From Peptoniphilus sp. BV3C26 (GTDB taxonomy: Bacteria; Bacillota; Clostridia; Tissierellales; Peptoniphilaceae), in the NCBI RefSeq assembly GCF_000478985.1, contig NZ_AWXB01000056.1:1-46642 (forward strand): a DNA stretch of 46,642 bases. The letters run 5' to 3'. The position numbers were made by a program, and so were the translations under genes. Of the stretch, positions 16,170-24,576 are shown one piece after another. The number at the start of each line of letters is the position of its first letter. The stretch's first letter is position 1. The notes beneath the pieces were generated by a model. The model saw nothing but the letters and a program-made list of their open reading frames with translations, did not search any database and was not told where the DNA came from.

Positions 16170-17513
16170 ATGAAAAAATATATTAATGAAGCTGTAAAAA
16201 AAGTGTCAAGAAATATTTCTTTTTCAACTCCAGGTCATAAGGGAATTTTCTCTTTGCCCAGCCAAGTTGAATTTGATGTAACAGAGACTATAGGAACTGA
16301 CAATCTTCTTCACCCTCAAGATGTAATTTTAAAATCTATGGAAAACTTAAAAAGAATATATGGAAGCAAAAAAAGCTACTATTTAACAGGAGGCTCTACA
16401 ATTTCAAACCATATAGCTTTAAAAAGTATTACAAAAGAGGGAGATAGGGTATTAATAGAAAGAAATGCCCATAGGTCAATTTTAAATGGATGTATTTTAA
16501 ATAAACTTAAAACGGAATTTATGTATCCTTCCTATGATAAAAAAACAAAACTTTTTTTGCCTTTAAGTCCACAAATAATAGAAAGTTATTTAAAAAAATA
16601 TAAGGATATAAAACTTGTGATCTTAACCAGTCCAACTTATTATGGGATGGTTTTAAACATAAGAGAAATTGCGGAAGTTGTTCATAAATATGGAGCATAT
16701 CTTTTTGTTGATGAGGCCCACGGATCACACCTTAACTTTTTAGATAAAAATTTAAGTGCCTTATCAGGGGGAGCAGATATAATAGTTCAATCTCCCCACA
16801 AAACCCTACCCTGTTTAACGGGTTCATCCTTTATTCATGTGGGAAGCTCTAAAGTTAACATAGAAAGACTTGAAAAAGTGATTTCCATGATAAGTTCCAC
16901 TTCGCCATCATATTTAATGTTGCTTTCTATGGAAAGAGCTCTTGAATATATGGAAGAAGAAGGAAGAGAAAACTTAAAAAATGTTTTAAACTTAATAAAA
17001 GAACTTAAAAATGATTTAAAAGATAAATATTTTTTCTATGAAAGTGATTTTCACGACCCTACAAAACTTTTATTTGCCAAGGAAAATGTCAGTGGAAGCC
17101 AAATTTTAAGAGAACTTTTTAAAAAGAACATAAGACTTGAAATGGCAGATATAAATTACGCTCTTGCTTTAGTGGGACCGGTAGATAGTGAAAAAACTCT
17201 TGTACCTTTAAAAAAAGCTATGAGAGAAATTAATTTAAAAGAAGAAAATTTTAAAGATCTTTATAGACAAGTTTTGCCGGAAAAAATTATGGAGATGTAT
17301 GAGACCTTTGAAAGAGAAAGCCAATTTATAAATTATACAGAGGCGGCTGGAAGGATAAGTGCAGATACTATTTGCCCCTATCCACCGGGAAGCCCCATAA
17401 TAGTTCCAGGAGAACTTATTGATCAAGATGTTATAGATACTATAGGAACTTATTTAAAAGCCGAAATAGAAGTAACAGGTATAAATAAAAATCTTATTGA
17501 GGTGATAAAATGA
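16170..17513 (+). CDS. Orn/Lys/Arg decarboxylase family protein (PLP)
   Basis: A 447-residue fold-type I PLP enzyme of the Orn/Lys/Arg decarboxylase family, short form without the wing domain (as YaaO/SpeA). Motifs: FSTPGHKGI near residue 20, LTGGSTISNHIAL, FVDEAHGSH, and the Schiff-base lysine K211 in QSPHKTLP. The C-terminal PYPPGSPIIVPGE is typical. The product would be a polyamine or diamine; the substrate cannot be told. It is the first gene of a coupled operon: its stop overlaps the next start by 4 nt (17510-17513). Confidence 0.9.
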   Translation: MKKYINEAVKKVSRNISFSTPGHKGIFSLPSQVEFDVTETIGTDNLLHPQDVILKSMENLKRIYGSKKSYYLTGGSTISNHIALKSITKEGDRVLIERNAHRSILNGCILNKLKTEFMYPSYDKKTKLFLPLSPQIIESYLKKYKDIKLVILTSPTYYGMVLNIREIAEVVHKYGAYLFVDEAHGSHLNFLDKNLSALSGGADIIVQSPHKTLPCLTGSSFIHVGSSKVNIERLEKVISMISSTSPSYLMLLSMERALEYMEEEGRENLKNVLNLIKELKNDLKDKYFFYESDFHDPTKLLFAKENVSGSQILRELFKKNIRLEMADINYALALVGPVDSEKTLVPLKKAMREINLKEENFKDLYRQVLPEKIMEMYETFERESQFINYTEAAGRISADTICPYPPGSPIIVPGELIDQDVIDTIGTYLKAEIEVTGINKNLIEVIK

Positions 17514-17962
17514 CATTTGAAGAAAATATTTCCAAAGAAAATGAAAACTTAGAAAATTTCAATGAAGAAAGAAAAAATGAAAGTGGGGTTGATCTTTCTA
17601 GAATTGATGAAGTTATGGAAATTTTAGAAGAACTTTTAGATGAAATACCAGACCAATATTTAAATAATTTAAACGGTGGGGTAATATTAGAAGAAGAGGT
17701 CAATTATCACCCGGAAGGAAATGATTTAATTGTCCTTGGTTCTTATAAGATAGATAATTTAGGAAGGCAAATAGTAATTTATTACGGTTCTTTTATGAAA
17801 CTGTATTTTTATTTAGATAGAGAAAGTTTAAAAGAAAGACTGAGAGAAACTTTAAGACATGAGCTTAGACATCATCTTGAGTTTTTAGCGGGAAACAATG
17901 ATCTTGTTATAGAAGATGAAAATTTTATAGAAAATTATAAAAAGGGAAGAGATGTTGAATGA
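17510..17962 (+). CDS. Zincin-type metallopeptidase family protein
   Basis: A 150-residue protein with the HExxH zinc motif, HELRHHLE (H117, E118, H121), in a C-terminal helix. This matches the small zincin family (PF06262-like) of unknown function. The N-terminal 45 residues are strongly acidic and Asn/Glu-rich, probably disordered. Genes on both sides overlap by 4 nt, giving translational coupling to the decarboxylase and to the J-domain protein. The substrate is unknown. Confidence 0.82.
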   Translation: MTFEENISKENENLENFNEERKNESGVDLSRIDEVMEILEELLDEIPDQYLNNLNGGVILEEEVNYHPEGNDLIVLGSYKIDNLGRQIVIYYGSFMKLYFYLDRESLKERLRETLRHELRHHLEFLAGNNDLVIEDENFIENYKKGRDVE

Positions 17963-18819
17963 AAAAAATAGCCGGATTATTTTTTAAAGGTCTGGGAAAA
18001 ATTATAGATTATATATTCAGATTTTTTATAGGGATAGTGGAACTTTTAATAGATTTTTTTACAACTGCAAAAAGGGCAATTGGAGCTCTTTTCGCCTTTA
18101 GTGGATGTTTTATATTTTTCCTTATATTAAATCCTTTTTTTGCCTATGCTTTTTTTAATAAGTATAGGGGCCTTACTAGTTTTATAATATTGGCTTTCGT
18201 CTTTCCTTTTATAGGAACTATAAGTGTAAGCTATTTAAAGTATATTCACTATGTTTTAACTGAGTATTTTTTTGATTTAAGTGACTACTATCTTTTAGGA
18301 AGAAAGAAAAGCTATTCAAACCTTGGAGGCTACGGTGAAAAATATAGGGAAGAGCAAGAAAAAATAAGAGAGGAAAAAGAAAGACAAAGGCGGGAAGAAG
18401 AAAAGAAAAGATTTGAAGAGTCTTTCGGAAGAGGCTTCGGAGGAACTTATTGGACTTTTGGAGATGATATAAACTTTGAAGATCTATTTGGAGATCAAGG
18501 CTACTTCGGAGGCTTTAATCAAGGTCAATATCAAAGTGGCTCTTACAATCAGGACTATAATCAAAATTACAGGGGTCCATACACAAATTATGGGACAAGT
18601 TTTAAAAATCAATATGAAGAAGCTTGCAGGACCTTGGGAATAGAACCAACCTATGATAAATATGAAATAAAACTTGCCTTTAGAAAGGCTGCAAAAAAAT
18701 ACCATCCCGACATAAATAAGGAAGCGGGAGCAAAGGAAATGTTTCAAAAAGTTAATAATGCTTATGAATTTTTAAATGAAGAAAATATTGAAAGGTATAG
18801 GAGGTTAAAAGAACAATGA
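17959..18819 (+). CDS. Membrane-anchored J-domain protein
   Basis: A 286-residue protein with three hydrophobic segments in residues 1-100 (including IGALFAFSGCFIFFLILNPF), then a charged coiled-coil-like stretch (about 120-160), a Gly/Tyr/Gln/Asn-rich linker (about 160-215) and a C-terminal J domain with the HPD motif at H249-P250-D251. J domains stimulate the ATPase of DnaK, so it probably recruits DnaK at the membrane. It is not DnaJ itself, since the zinc-finger and substrate domains are absent. The stop overlaps the next start by 4 nt. Confidence 0.8.
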   Translation: MKKIAGLFFKGLGKIIDYIFRFFIGIVELLIDFFTTAKRAIGALFAFSGCFIFFLILNPFFAYAFFNKYRGLTSFIILAFVFPFIGTISVSYLKYIHYVLTEYFFDLSDYYLLGRKKSYSNLGGYGEKYREEQEKIREEKERQRREEEKKRFEESFGRGFGGTYWTFGDDINFEDLFGDQGYFGGFNQGQYQSGSYNQDYNQNYRGPYTNYGTSFKNQYEEACRTLGIEPTYDKYEIKLAFRKAAKKYHPDINKEAGAKEMFQKVNNAYEFLNEENIERYRRLKEQ

Positions 18820-19981
18820 AAGATTTTGTATTTAATGTAGACACAAAAATTATTTTTGGAGAAAACCAACTAAGTGAACTTGGAAAGGAAATTAAAAAAT
18901 ACGGAAAAAAGTTTTACTATGCTACGGAGGCGGAAGCATTAAGAAAAACGGAATCTATGATGACATAACAGGAGAACTTAAAAAAGACGGGATAGAATAT
19001 GTAGAACTTAGCGGCATAGAACCTAATCCAAGAGTTGACTCTGCAAGAGAAGGACTTAAAATAGCAAGGGAAAATAAGGTTGACTTCATCCTTGCCGTAG
19101 GAGGAGGATCAGTAGTAGACTTGGCAAAATTAATAAGTGGAGCCTATTATTTAGACGTGGATCCTTGGCAAGTAGTCCTTGACTCATCAAAAATAGAAAA
19201 AGCTCTTCCTATAGGAGTTGTTCTTACTATAGCTGCAACGGGAACGGAAATGGATCCATTCTCAGTAATAACAAATTTGGAAACAAAGGAAAAATTATCT
19301 TTTGCCAGTGATTTAGTTTTACCGGTATTTTCTTTCATGAATCCTAAATATACCTTTACAGTTCCTGAAAAACATACAGTAGCAGGAGTTTGTGACATAA
19401 TGAGCCACACTATGGAAAATTATTTCAGTTTAGGAGATGGCTGCTATTTCCAAAACAAATTATCTGAAGGACTTTTGAAAACCTGTATAAAATATGGTCC
19501 TATATTAAAAAAAGATCCTAAAAATTACGAAGCCAGAGCAAATATTATGTGGGCATCAACTTGGGCAATAAATGGACTTCTTGACAGTGGAAAGTCAACA
19601 AGTTGGTCAGTTCATCCTATGGAACATGAATTAAGCGCATTTTTTGATATAACTCACGGAACAGGACTTGCAATTCTTACACCCAGATGGTTGGAACATT
19701 GCTTAGATGAAGAAAGACAAGAAACAATAGGAAACTTTGCAAGAAATGTCTTTGATGTAAAAGAAGAAGATGATCTTAAAGCCGCTAAAGAAGGAATAAA
19801 AAAACTTTATGAATTTTTTGAGAACTTGGGAGTTCCTATGAGCCTTAGACAAGTGGGAATAGAAGAAGATAAATTAAAAGAAATGGCGGACCTTGCTGTA
19901 GAACATGCAGGAGGAAAAATAAAAGGCTTTAAAACCCTTTATGGTGAGGACGTTTATCAAATTTATAAGGCTTCATTTTAA
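18816..19981 (+). pseudogene. Iron-containing alcohol dehydrogenase, frameshifted
   Basis: The gene starts at ATG 18816 (overlapping the previous stop) with MKDFVFNVDTKIIFGENQL, the usual N-terminus of the iron-type (BdhA/YqhD-like) alcohol dehydrogenases. After about 34 codons the frame is lost at the A6 run 18905-18910; one more A would restore KKVLLCYGGGSIKKNG and join the rest in a 388-residue protein. The distal part has the NAD motif VGGGSVVDLAKL and iron-binding HPMEHELSAFFDITHGTG. Translation as given would stop at about 18966, or start at the internal ATG 19121 giving 286 residues without the NAD domain. Homopolymer sequencing error or phase variation are both possible. Confidence 0.85.
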
Positions 19982-19998
19982 TAATAAAGGAGTTAACT

Positions 19999-20601
19999 AT
20001 GGCTAATGATTGCTATTTTGAAGGAAAAATTTTAGGAAAAAAAGAAGAAGTAGAGGAAGTATTTAAGTATTTCACAGAAGCTTATAATTACAATTTCTTA
20101 AATGATAAAGAAAAAGCCCCTGATTTTATAGAACCTAAGGGACCTCATTTTTGGAGAATACATGACTTTAAAACCGTGAGCCAAGGGGAAAATGAAAGGG
20201 GAGAATTTTTTATTACTTTTTGTGGAATCTGTGCTTGGTCTTTATTTGCCAGCCTTTTACATGAAGGCTATAAAAAATCTTGGGATGAATACAAAGATAA
20301 AGTTTGGTTTAAAGGAACCTGTCTTGAAGAAGTTCATGAAAAATTTCCTCATTTAAAAATGGAATTTTTCTCAGAAGAGCCGGGAATGAATATATCAGAG
20401 CATATTTTAATTGAGGGAGATTCTTTTATAAAAGAATCTGAAGATTTTAAAATTGTCAATTATGAAAGCGTAGAAGAAGCAAAAGAAGATGGAATGGAAA
20501 TAAGTGAAGACATGGTAGAAGAAGACATTTATGTAAGGCTTCCATCCTGGTATAAATCTGAAGATAATGGGCTTTCATACTCCCATTCGTGGAACATATA
20601 A
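19999..20601 (+). CDS. Uncharacterised protein, Api92-like
   Basis: A 200-residue acidic protein rich in Glu and Lys, with no signal peptide or membrane segment. The opening (MANDCYFEGKILGKKEEVEEVFKYF) and the aromatic middle (GICAWSLFASLLHEGY, then DSFIKESEDF) recall the ferredoxin-fold Api92-like proteins of mobile DNA and some Firmicutes, but I cannot make that firm. GGAGTT is upstream, and it lies 17 nt after the alcohol dehydrogenase, so probably in the same operon. A terminator follows. Confidence 0.55.
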   Translation: MANDCYFEGKILGKKEEVEEVFKYFTEAYNYNFLNDKEKAPDFIEPKGPHFWRIHDFKTVSQGENERGEFFITFCGICAWSLFASLLHEGYKKSWDEYKDKVWFKGTCLEEVHEKFPHLKMEFFSEEPGMNISEHILIEGDSFIKESEDFKIVNYESVEEAKEDGMEISEDMVEEDIYVRLPSWYKSEDNGLSYSHSWNI

Positions 20602-20616
20602 AAAATAATATGCTTT

Positions 20617-20640
20617 AAAAGCCCTATAAAAAGGGCTTTT
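20617..20640 (+). terminator. Terminator of the decarboxylase operon
   Basis: Stem AAAAGCCCT/AGGGCTTTT (9 bp) with a 6-nt loop, right after the stop codon at 20601; the right arm supplies the U run. Confidence 0.8.
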
Positions 20641-20647
20641 ATTAATA

Positions 20648-20676
20648 TTGAAATCTTTTAGCAAATGTGATAAATA
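20648..20676 (+). promoter_or_regulatory. Possible promoter of the HipA-like kinase gene
   Basis: TTGAAA (20648-20653), a 17-bp spacer, then TAAATA (20671-20676). The -10 match is weak; TACTAT just downstream is an alternative. Confidence 0.35.
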
Positions 20677-20727
20677 CTATAAAACTTACTAAGAGAGCCA
20701 AAAAATATTTTAAAAGGGAGGACGTAC

Positions 20728-21846
20728 ATGGATTATATATTTATGAATAAAAATGTGCCTGTTTTGGAGTTTTCAATGATAGAAGGTCATGTTTTAAAAA
20801 TCAATAAGCTTTTAAACCCGGAATACCTTCCTTTTTCTTTAGCTATTAACAAGAAAAGAGAAAAAATAGCAAAATCAGATCTTGAAAAATTTTTCAGGTG
20901 GAGAGCCATTCCAGACACCAGGCAAAATTTGGATGAAATCTTAAGGGCAAGTAAGGTAAAAACTCCATATGACTTAAACTTTAAATATTACGGTCTTTCC
21001 CTATCAGACCAATATTGGATTAAAGAAAAGAAAGAAGAAGTATTTTGGAAGGATATTAATTTTTTTACAAATGATTTTTCCGATGATTTGGGACAATTAA
21101 TGGTTGGCAAAGAAGTTAAAAACATATCCTTAAAAACCCCAGACAACACAACGGACGGCTGGTTGAAAAAATCATGGACAAATATAGAAGGTAAAAGAGT
21201 CCTTATAAAGGGCGGATCCAAACCATATATGCAGGAACCCTTTAATGAAAAAATAGCTTATGAAATAGGAAAGAGTCTTGGTCTTAACCATATAAGATAT
21301 GATCTGAAAAAAATAGGAAAAGAATATTTTTCCCTATGTGAAAATTTTATAGATGAAAACACAGAACTTATTACAGCAAACTCCTTCTTAGCTCCCTTTA
21401 AAAAGCCCAACCATATATCCTACTATGAATTTATCATAGAAAAGATGGAAGAAGTGGGGGTAAAAGAAGCAAGACGAAAAATGGATGAACTTATGTATTT
21501 AGACTATGTGATTTACAACGAAGACAGGCACTATAATAATTTTGGATTAATAAGGGATGTAAACACTCTAAGAATTATAGATCTTGCCCCTATATATGAC
21601 TCGGGAACAAGTCTTTTTTATGATACTTCTACTAAACTTATAAAATATGCAAACCCAAAAACAAAACCATTTTTTGAAGATAGGATAAAACAGAGAAAGT
21701 TAATAAGAGAAGAAAACATTCCTAAAACAAATAGGGATGAGATTTATAAAATAATAATAGATGTTTTTTCAGAAAATGAAGAAGTAGAAGAATTTTTTAA
21801 AGATAGAAAAGAAGAAATAGCAAAAAGAATAAGCGAAAGACTTTAA
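20728..21846 (+). CDS. HipA-like protein kinase, orphan
   Basis: A 372-residue protein whose C-terminal half has a HipA/CtkA-type Ser/Thr kinase core. It has RVLIKGGS as the nucleotide-binding Lys region (about 155), LDYVIYNEDRHYNNFG with catalytic D266, and APIYDSGTSL with the metal-binding D291. HipA acts with the antitoxin HipB. Here no HTH antitoxin gene is adjacent: the neighbour upstream is the unknown 200-residue protein and downstream is non-coding DNA. The N-terminal 150 residues are shorter than the HipA N-domain and not recognisable. An orphan kinase role is inferred; the substrate is unknown. Confidence 0.72.
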   Translation: MDYIFMNKNVPVLEFSMIEGHVLKINKLLNPEYLPFSLAINKKREKIAKSDLEKFFRWRAIPDTRQNLDEILRASKVKTPYDLNFKYYGLSLSDQYWIKEKKEEVFWKDINFFTNDFSDDLGQLMVGKEVKNISLKTPDNTTDGWLKKSWTNIEGKRVLIKGGSKPYMQEPFNEKIAYEIGKSLGLNHIRYDLKKIGKEYFSLCENFIDENTELITANSFLAPFKKPNHISYYEFIIEKMEEVGVKEARRKMDELMYLDYVIYNEDRHYNNFGLIRDVNTLRIIDLAPIYDSGTSLFYDTSTKLIKYANPKTKPFFEDRIKQRKLIREENIPKTNRDEIYKIIIDVFSENEEVEEFFKDRKEEIAKRISERL

Positions 21847-21868
21847 GTCGGGTAAAGCCCGGCTTTTT
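21845..21868 (+). terminator. Terminator of the HipA-like kinase gene
   Basis: Stem GTCGGG/CCCGGC (one G-U) with flanking A-T pairs, 5-nt loop, then T5. It starts at the stop codon. Confidence 0.8.
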
Positions 21869-21957
21869 AATTATAAGAATTTGTATTTAATATTTAGTCT
21901 ATATATTTTTATTTTTGAATTAAAATTTATTTTAAAAATTTTTACAAATATTTTTTT

Positions 21958-22010
21958 ACGCTTTACGTAGAGCATTTTAAAATTTATTTTTTATGCTTTA
22001 CGTGAAGCAT
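21958..22010. repeat. Two short palindromes, 21958-21975 and 21993-22010
   Basis: ACGCTTTACGTAGAGCAT and ATGCTTTACGTGAAGCAT, 17 nt apart, both imperfect inverted repeats of the same unit as 726-743. Confidence 0.55.
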
Positions 22011-22059
22011 TTTTATTTTTATTTTATTTTAAAATTTTTTCAACATATCTTTTTTCCAT

Positions 22060-22270
22060 ATTTTTTCTTTTTCATTTTTTTATTTTATTTCCAATTATTC
22101 ATTTGCGGGGGTTTACTTTTGCGAAACATATTTACCATAAATTTATTCGTGGGCTTTTGTGGGCTGTAGGGATCGGTTTACCGGTCCGCGTGTATAATGT
22201 GAGAGAAAAAAATAAATATTTGATTTAAATTTTTTATAAAAATTTTTTATGCTCTAGGTAAAGCATTTTT
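22060..22270 (-). repeat. Dispersed hairpin repeat, copy D (inverted)
   Basis: Read on the minus strand it has the AT-rich block, the T-rich run, CACATTATACACGC, the inverted repeat (one mismatch, 22170-22187) and CCCTACA, then the distal GAATAATTGGAAATAAAATA seen in copy A. It lies opposite to copies A-C and includes another short palindrome at its start (22249-22266). Confidence 0.7.
22249..22266. repeat. Short palindrome ATGCTCTAGGTAAAGCAT
   Basis: Imperfect inverted repeat of the same unit as 726-743, directly next to repeat copy D, as in copy C. Confidence 0.5.
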
Positions 22271-22403
22271 ATTTATTTTTTATTTTTATGAAAAAAATTT
22301 TATTTTTCTCTTGCTTTTTTATGAGAGATTTTATATAATTTCAAAGCTAAATAAAAACACTGGCTATTTTTAAGGCTTTTTTAAAGTTTTTTCTTATTAA
22401 TCC

Positions 22404-22432
22404 TTGATTTTAGCTTATTTTTTGTGTATAAT
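22404..22432 (+). promoter_or_regulatory. Promoter of the S10 ribosomal superoperon
   Basis: TTGATT (22404-22409), a 17-bp spacer and a perfect TATAAT (22427-22432), about 195 nt upstream of rpsJ. It is the best promoter in the region, and no other strong one is visible inside the following 13.7 kb. Confidence 0.75.
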
Positions 22433-22439
22433 ATTTAAG

Positions 22440-22626
22440 CGTTTGAAATAAAACTTAATGCGATGAAGTCGTAGGTTGCTTGAATTCTTGCGGGAAAAAG
22501 AGAATTATAAGGTAATTACGACGGAGAAGTCCAAAATAATTTGGGCAGGGTTATTTTTTCCAAACACTTCGGACACACCGGGGTGCGTTTATCTATAACC
22601 CCACTCGCGAATACGAGGAGGTAAAA
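22440..22626 (+). promoter_or_regulatory. Structured leader of the S10 operon
   Basis: The 187-nt leader is much more GC-rich than the flanks. A long stem pairs GTCGTA (22468-22473) with TACGAC (22517-22522), enclosing AATTCT/AGAATT. Next is hairpin GTCCAAA/TTTGGGC (22529-22546, loop ATAA), with a T6 run 8-13 nt after it, which could act as an attenuator. A third element pairs GGGGT with ACCCC, and CTCG/CGAG (22604-22617) overlaps the rpsJ ribosome binding site. Autoregulation of ribosomal protein operons through such leaders is known; which protein binds here is not evident. Confidence 0.55.
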
Positions 22627-22944
22627 ATGTCAAGTAATAGCAAACAAAAAATCAGAATCAGACTTAAGGCTTATGATCATGAACTTCTTGATAATTCTGC
22701 AAAGAGAATTGTTGAAGCTTCTAAAGCTACAGGTGCTGTTGTTTCAGGACCTATTCCACTTCCAACTGAAAAGGAAGTTGTTACAATTTTAAGAGCTGTT
22801 CATAAGTATAAGGATTCCAGAGAACAATTTGAGCAAAGAACTCATAAAAGACTTATCGACATTATTGGTCCTAACCAAAAGACTGTTGATGCTCTTATGA
22901 AGTTAAATTTGCCTGCCGGTGTTGATATTGAAATTAAGCTGTAA
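22627..22944 (+). CDS. rpsJ: 30S ribosomal protein S10
   Basis: S10 of the 30S head, also a NusG partner in antitermination. The 105 residues contain [20 protein letters not shown] near the start and [27 protein letters not shown] at the end, full length for the family. GAGGAGG lies 6 nt before the ATG. It is the first gene of the superoperon. Confidence 0.97.
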   Translation: MSSNSKQKIRIRLKAYDHELLDNSAKRIVEASKATGAVVSGPIPLPTEKEVVTILRAVHKYKDSREQFEQRTHKRLIDIIGPNQKTVDALMKLNLPAGVDIEIKL

Positions 22945-23004
22945 TAATTGTTCTTTATATGATTACATTTGTAATCCGCTGTAAATTTTAGGAGGTGTAG
23001 AAAT

Positions 23005-23637
23005 TTGAAATTTCTAATTGGCCGTAAAATCGGCATGACTCAACTTTTTGACGAAGATGGTACAGTTACTCCTGTAACGGTTATTGAAGCTGAACCCAAT
23101 AAAGTCGTTCAAAAGAAAACTGTTGAAACTGATGGTTATAACGGTGTTCAAATTGCTGCAGGCAAGGTGAAAGAAAAGAATGTTAACAAACCTTTAAAGG
23201 GTCACTTTGATAAGGCGAATGTTGAGTATAAAAGATATTTAAATGAATTTAGAACTGATGATGTAGATTCTTACAATGTCGGTGATGAAATGAAGGTTGA
23301 CTTGTTCGCTAAGGGCGAATTTGTTGATATTACCGGAACTTCAAAGGGTAAGGGAACTCAAGGGGTTGTTACTCGTCACGGCTTCGGACGTGGACGTGAA
23401 ACTCACGGTTCAAAATTCCACAGAATGCCCGGTGGTATGGGTGCTGCATCTTACCCAGGAAAGGTTTTTAAAAACCATAGAATGGCAGGAAAGACTGGTA
23501 ATGAACGTGTTACTGTTCAACACCTTTTAGTTGTAAGAGTTGATGTAGATAAAAACTTAATTTTTGTTAAGGGTGCTGTTCCAGGACCTAAGAAGGGCAA
23601 AGTTATAGTTAAGTCTACGGTTAAGTCCGGTAAGTAA
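23005..23637 (+). CDS. rplC: 50S ribosomal protein L3
   Basis: L3 binds near the peptidyl transferase centre. The 210 residues show LIGRKIGMTQLFDEDG at the start, and GTSKGKGTQGVVTRHGF and GSKFHRMPGGMGAASYPGKVFK in the extended loop. The start is TTG at 23005, preceded by GGAGGTG; no ATG gives the right N-terminus. Confidence 0.97.
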   Translation: MKFLIGRKIGMTQLFDEDGTVTPVTVIEAEPNKVVQKKTVETDGYNGVQIAAGKVKEKNVNKPLKGHFDKANVEYKRYLNEFRTDDVDSYNVGDEMKVDLFAKGEFVDITGTSKGKGTQGVVTRHGFGRGRETHGSKFHRMPGGMGAASYPGKVFKNHRMAGKTGNERVTVQHLLVVRVDVDKNLIFVKGAVPGPKKGKVIVKSTVKSGK

Positions 23638-23648
23638 GGAGGATTGTC

Positions 23649-24272
23649 ATGACAAAAATTAATGTTGTTAATATGGAAGGAAATCCTGTTGAAGAAATCG
23701 AACTTAATAGTAATATTTTTGATGTTGAAATAAATGAGCATGTTGTCTATCTTGTTGTTAAAAATATTTTAGCTAACAAAAGACAAGGAACTCATTCTGC
23801 TAAAACTCGTGCTGAAGTACGTGGAGGTGGAAGAAAGCCTTGGAGACAAAAGGGAACAGGTCGTGCTCGTCAAGGTAGTATAAGATCTCCTCAATGGAGA
23901 GGCGGCGGTATTGTTTTTGCAAAGAAACCGAGAGATTATTCTTACACTACTCCGAAAAAAGTTAGAAGACTTGCTCTTAAATCCGTGCTTACTTCAAAGG
24001 TTCAAGATGGTGAACTTATTGTCGTTGACGATATTAAGATGGATTCTATTAAGACTAAGGACTTCGCTAATTTCCTTAAAAATGTGAAAGCAAACAAAAA
24101 AACTTATCTTGTTACTGATGAACATAATAAGAATGTTTACCTTTCAGCAAGAAATGTTGAGGGTGTTAATGTAGCTGAAGCAAGATTTATAAATGTTTAT
24201 GATATTTTAAATTCTGATTCACTTATTATTTCTAAGGCTGCACTTAACACAATTAGTGAGGTGTTTAACTGA
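23649..24272 (+). CDS. rplD: 50S ribosomal protein L4
   Basis: L4 lines the exit tunnel. The 207 residues have the tunnel loop TRAEVRGGGRKPWRQKGTGR and GSIRSPQWRGGGIVFAKKPR. In some bacteria L4 represses its own S10 operon, so it is a candidate ligand for the upstream leader. Its last base overlaps the start of rplW. Confidence 0.97.
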   Translation: MTKINVVNMEGNPVEEIELNSNIFDVEINEHVVYLVVKNILANKRQGTHSAKTRAEVRGGGRKPWRQKGTGRARQGSIRSPQWRGGGIVFAKKPRDYSYTTPKKVRRLALKSVLTSKVQDGELIVVDDIKMDSIKTKDFANFLKNVKANKKTYLVTDEHNKNVYLSARNVEGVNVAEARFINVYDILNSDSLIISKAALNTISEVFN

Positions 24273-24562
24273 TGAATAAATTTGATGTTATTATAAAGCC
24301 GCTTGTTACTGAAAAGAGTATGGCGGAAATGGAAAACAACAAGTACACTTTTCAGGTTGCTAAAAATGCTACTAAGCCTGAAATTAAAAGTGCTGTTGAA
24401 GAAATTTTCAACGTAAAGGTTGAAAAAGTTACTACTATGAATGTTCGTGGCAAAAAGAAAAGACAAGGTGCTACTTTCGGATTTACACCTTCTTGGAAAA
24501 AAGCCATTGTTAAATTAAAAGAAGGTTCAAATACTATTGAATTCTTCGATAGCATTCAATGA
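24272..24562 (+). CDS. rplW: 50S ribosomal protein L23
   Basis: L23 sits at the exit of the tunnel and docks the trigger factor and SRP. The 96 residues begin IIKPLVTEKSMAEMENNKYTF and end with IEFFDSIQ; the VTTMNVRGKKKRQG loop is typical. It overlaps the end of rplD by one base. Confidence 0.97.
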   Translation: MNKFDVIIKPLVTEKSMAEMENNKYTFQVAKNATKPEIKSAVEEIFNVKVEKVTTMNVRGKKKRQGATFGFTPSWKKAIVKLKEGSNTIEFFDSIQ

Positions 24563-24576
24563 GAAGGAGGTAAATA

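Larger units (their letters stand above)
21847..22626. other. Intergenic region before the S10 operon
   Basis: 780 nt without a gene. The left half holds the kinase terminator, three short palindromes and an inverted copy of the dispersed repeat; the right half has the S10-operon promoter and a structured leader, all listed separately. I see no small protein here. Confidence 0.8.

Noticed and set aside
19121-19981. A short alcohol dehydrogenase starting at 19121
   Set aside because: The sequence upstream encodes the missing NAD-binding part in the same frame back to the A6 run, so it is the 3' part of a frameshifted gene.
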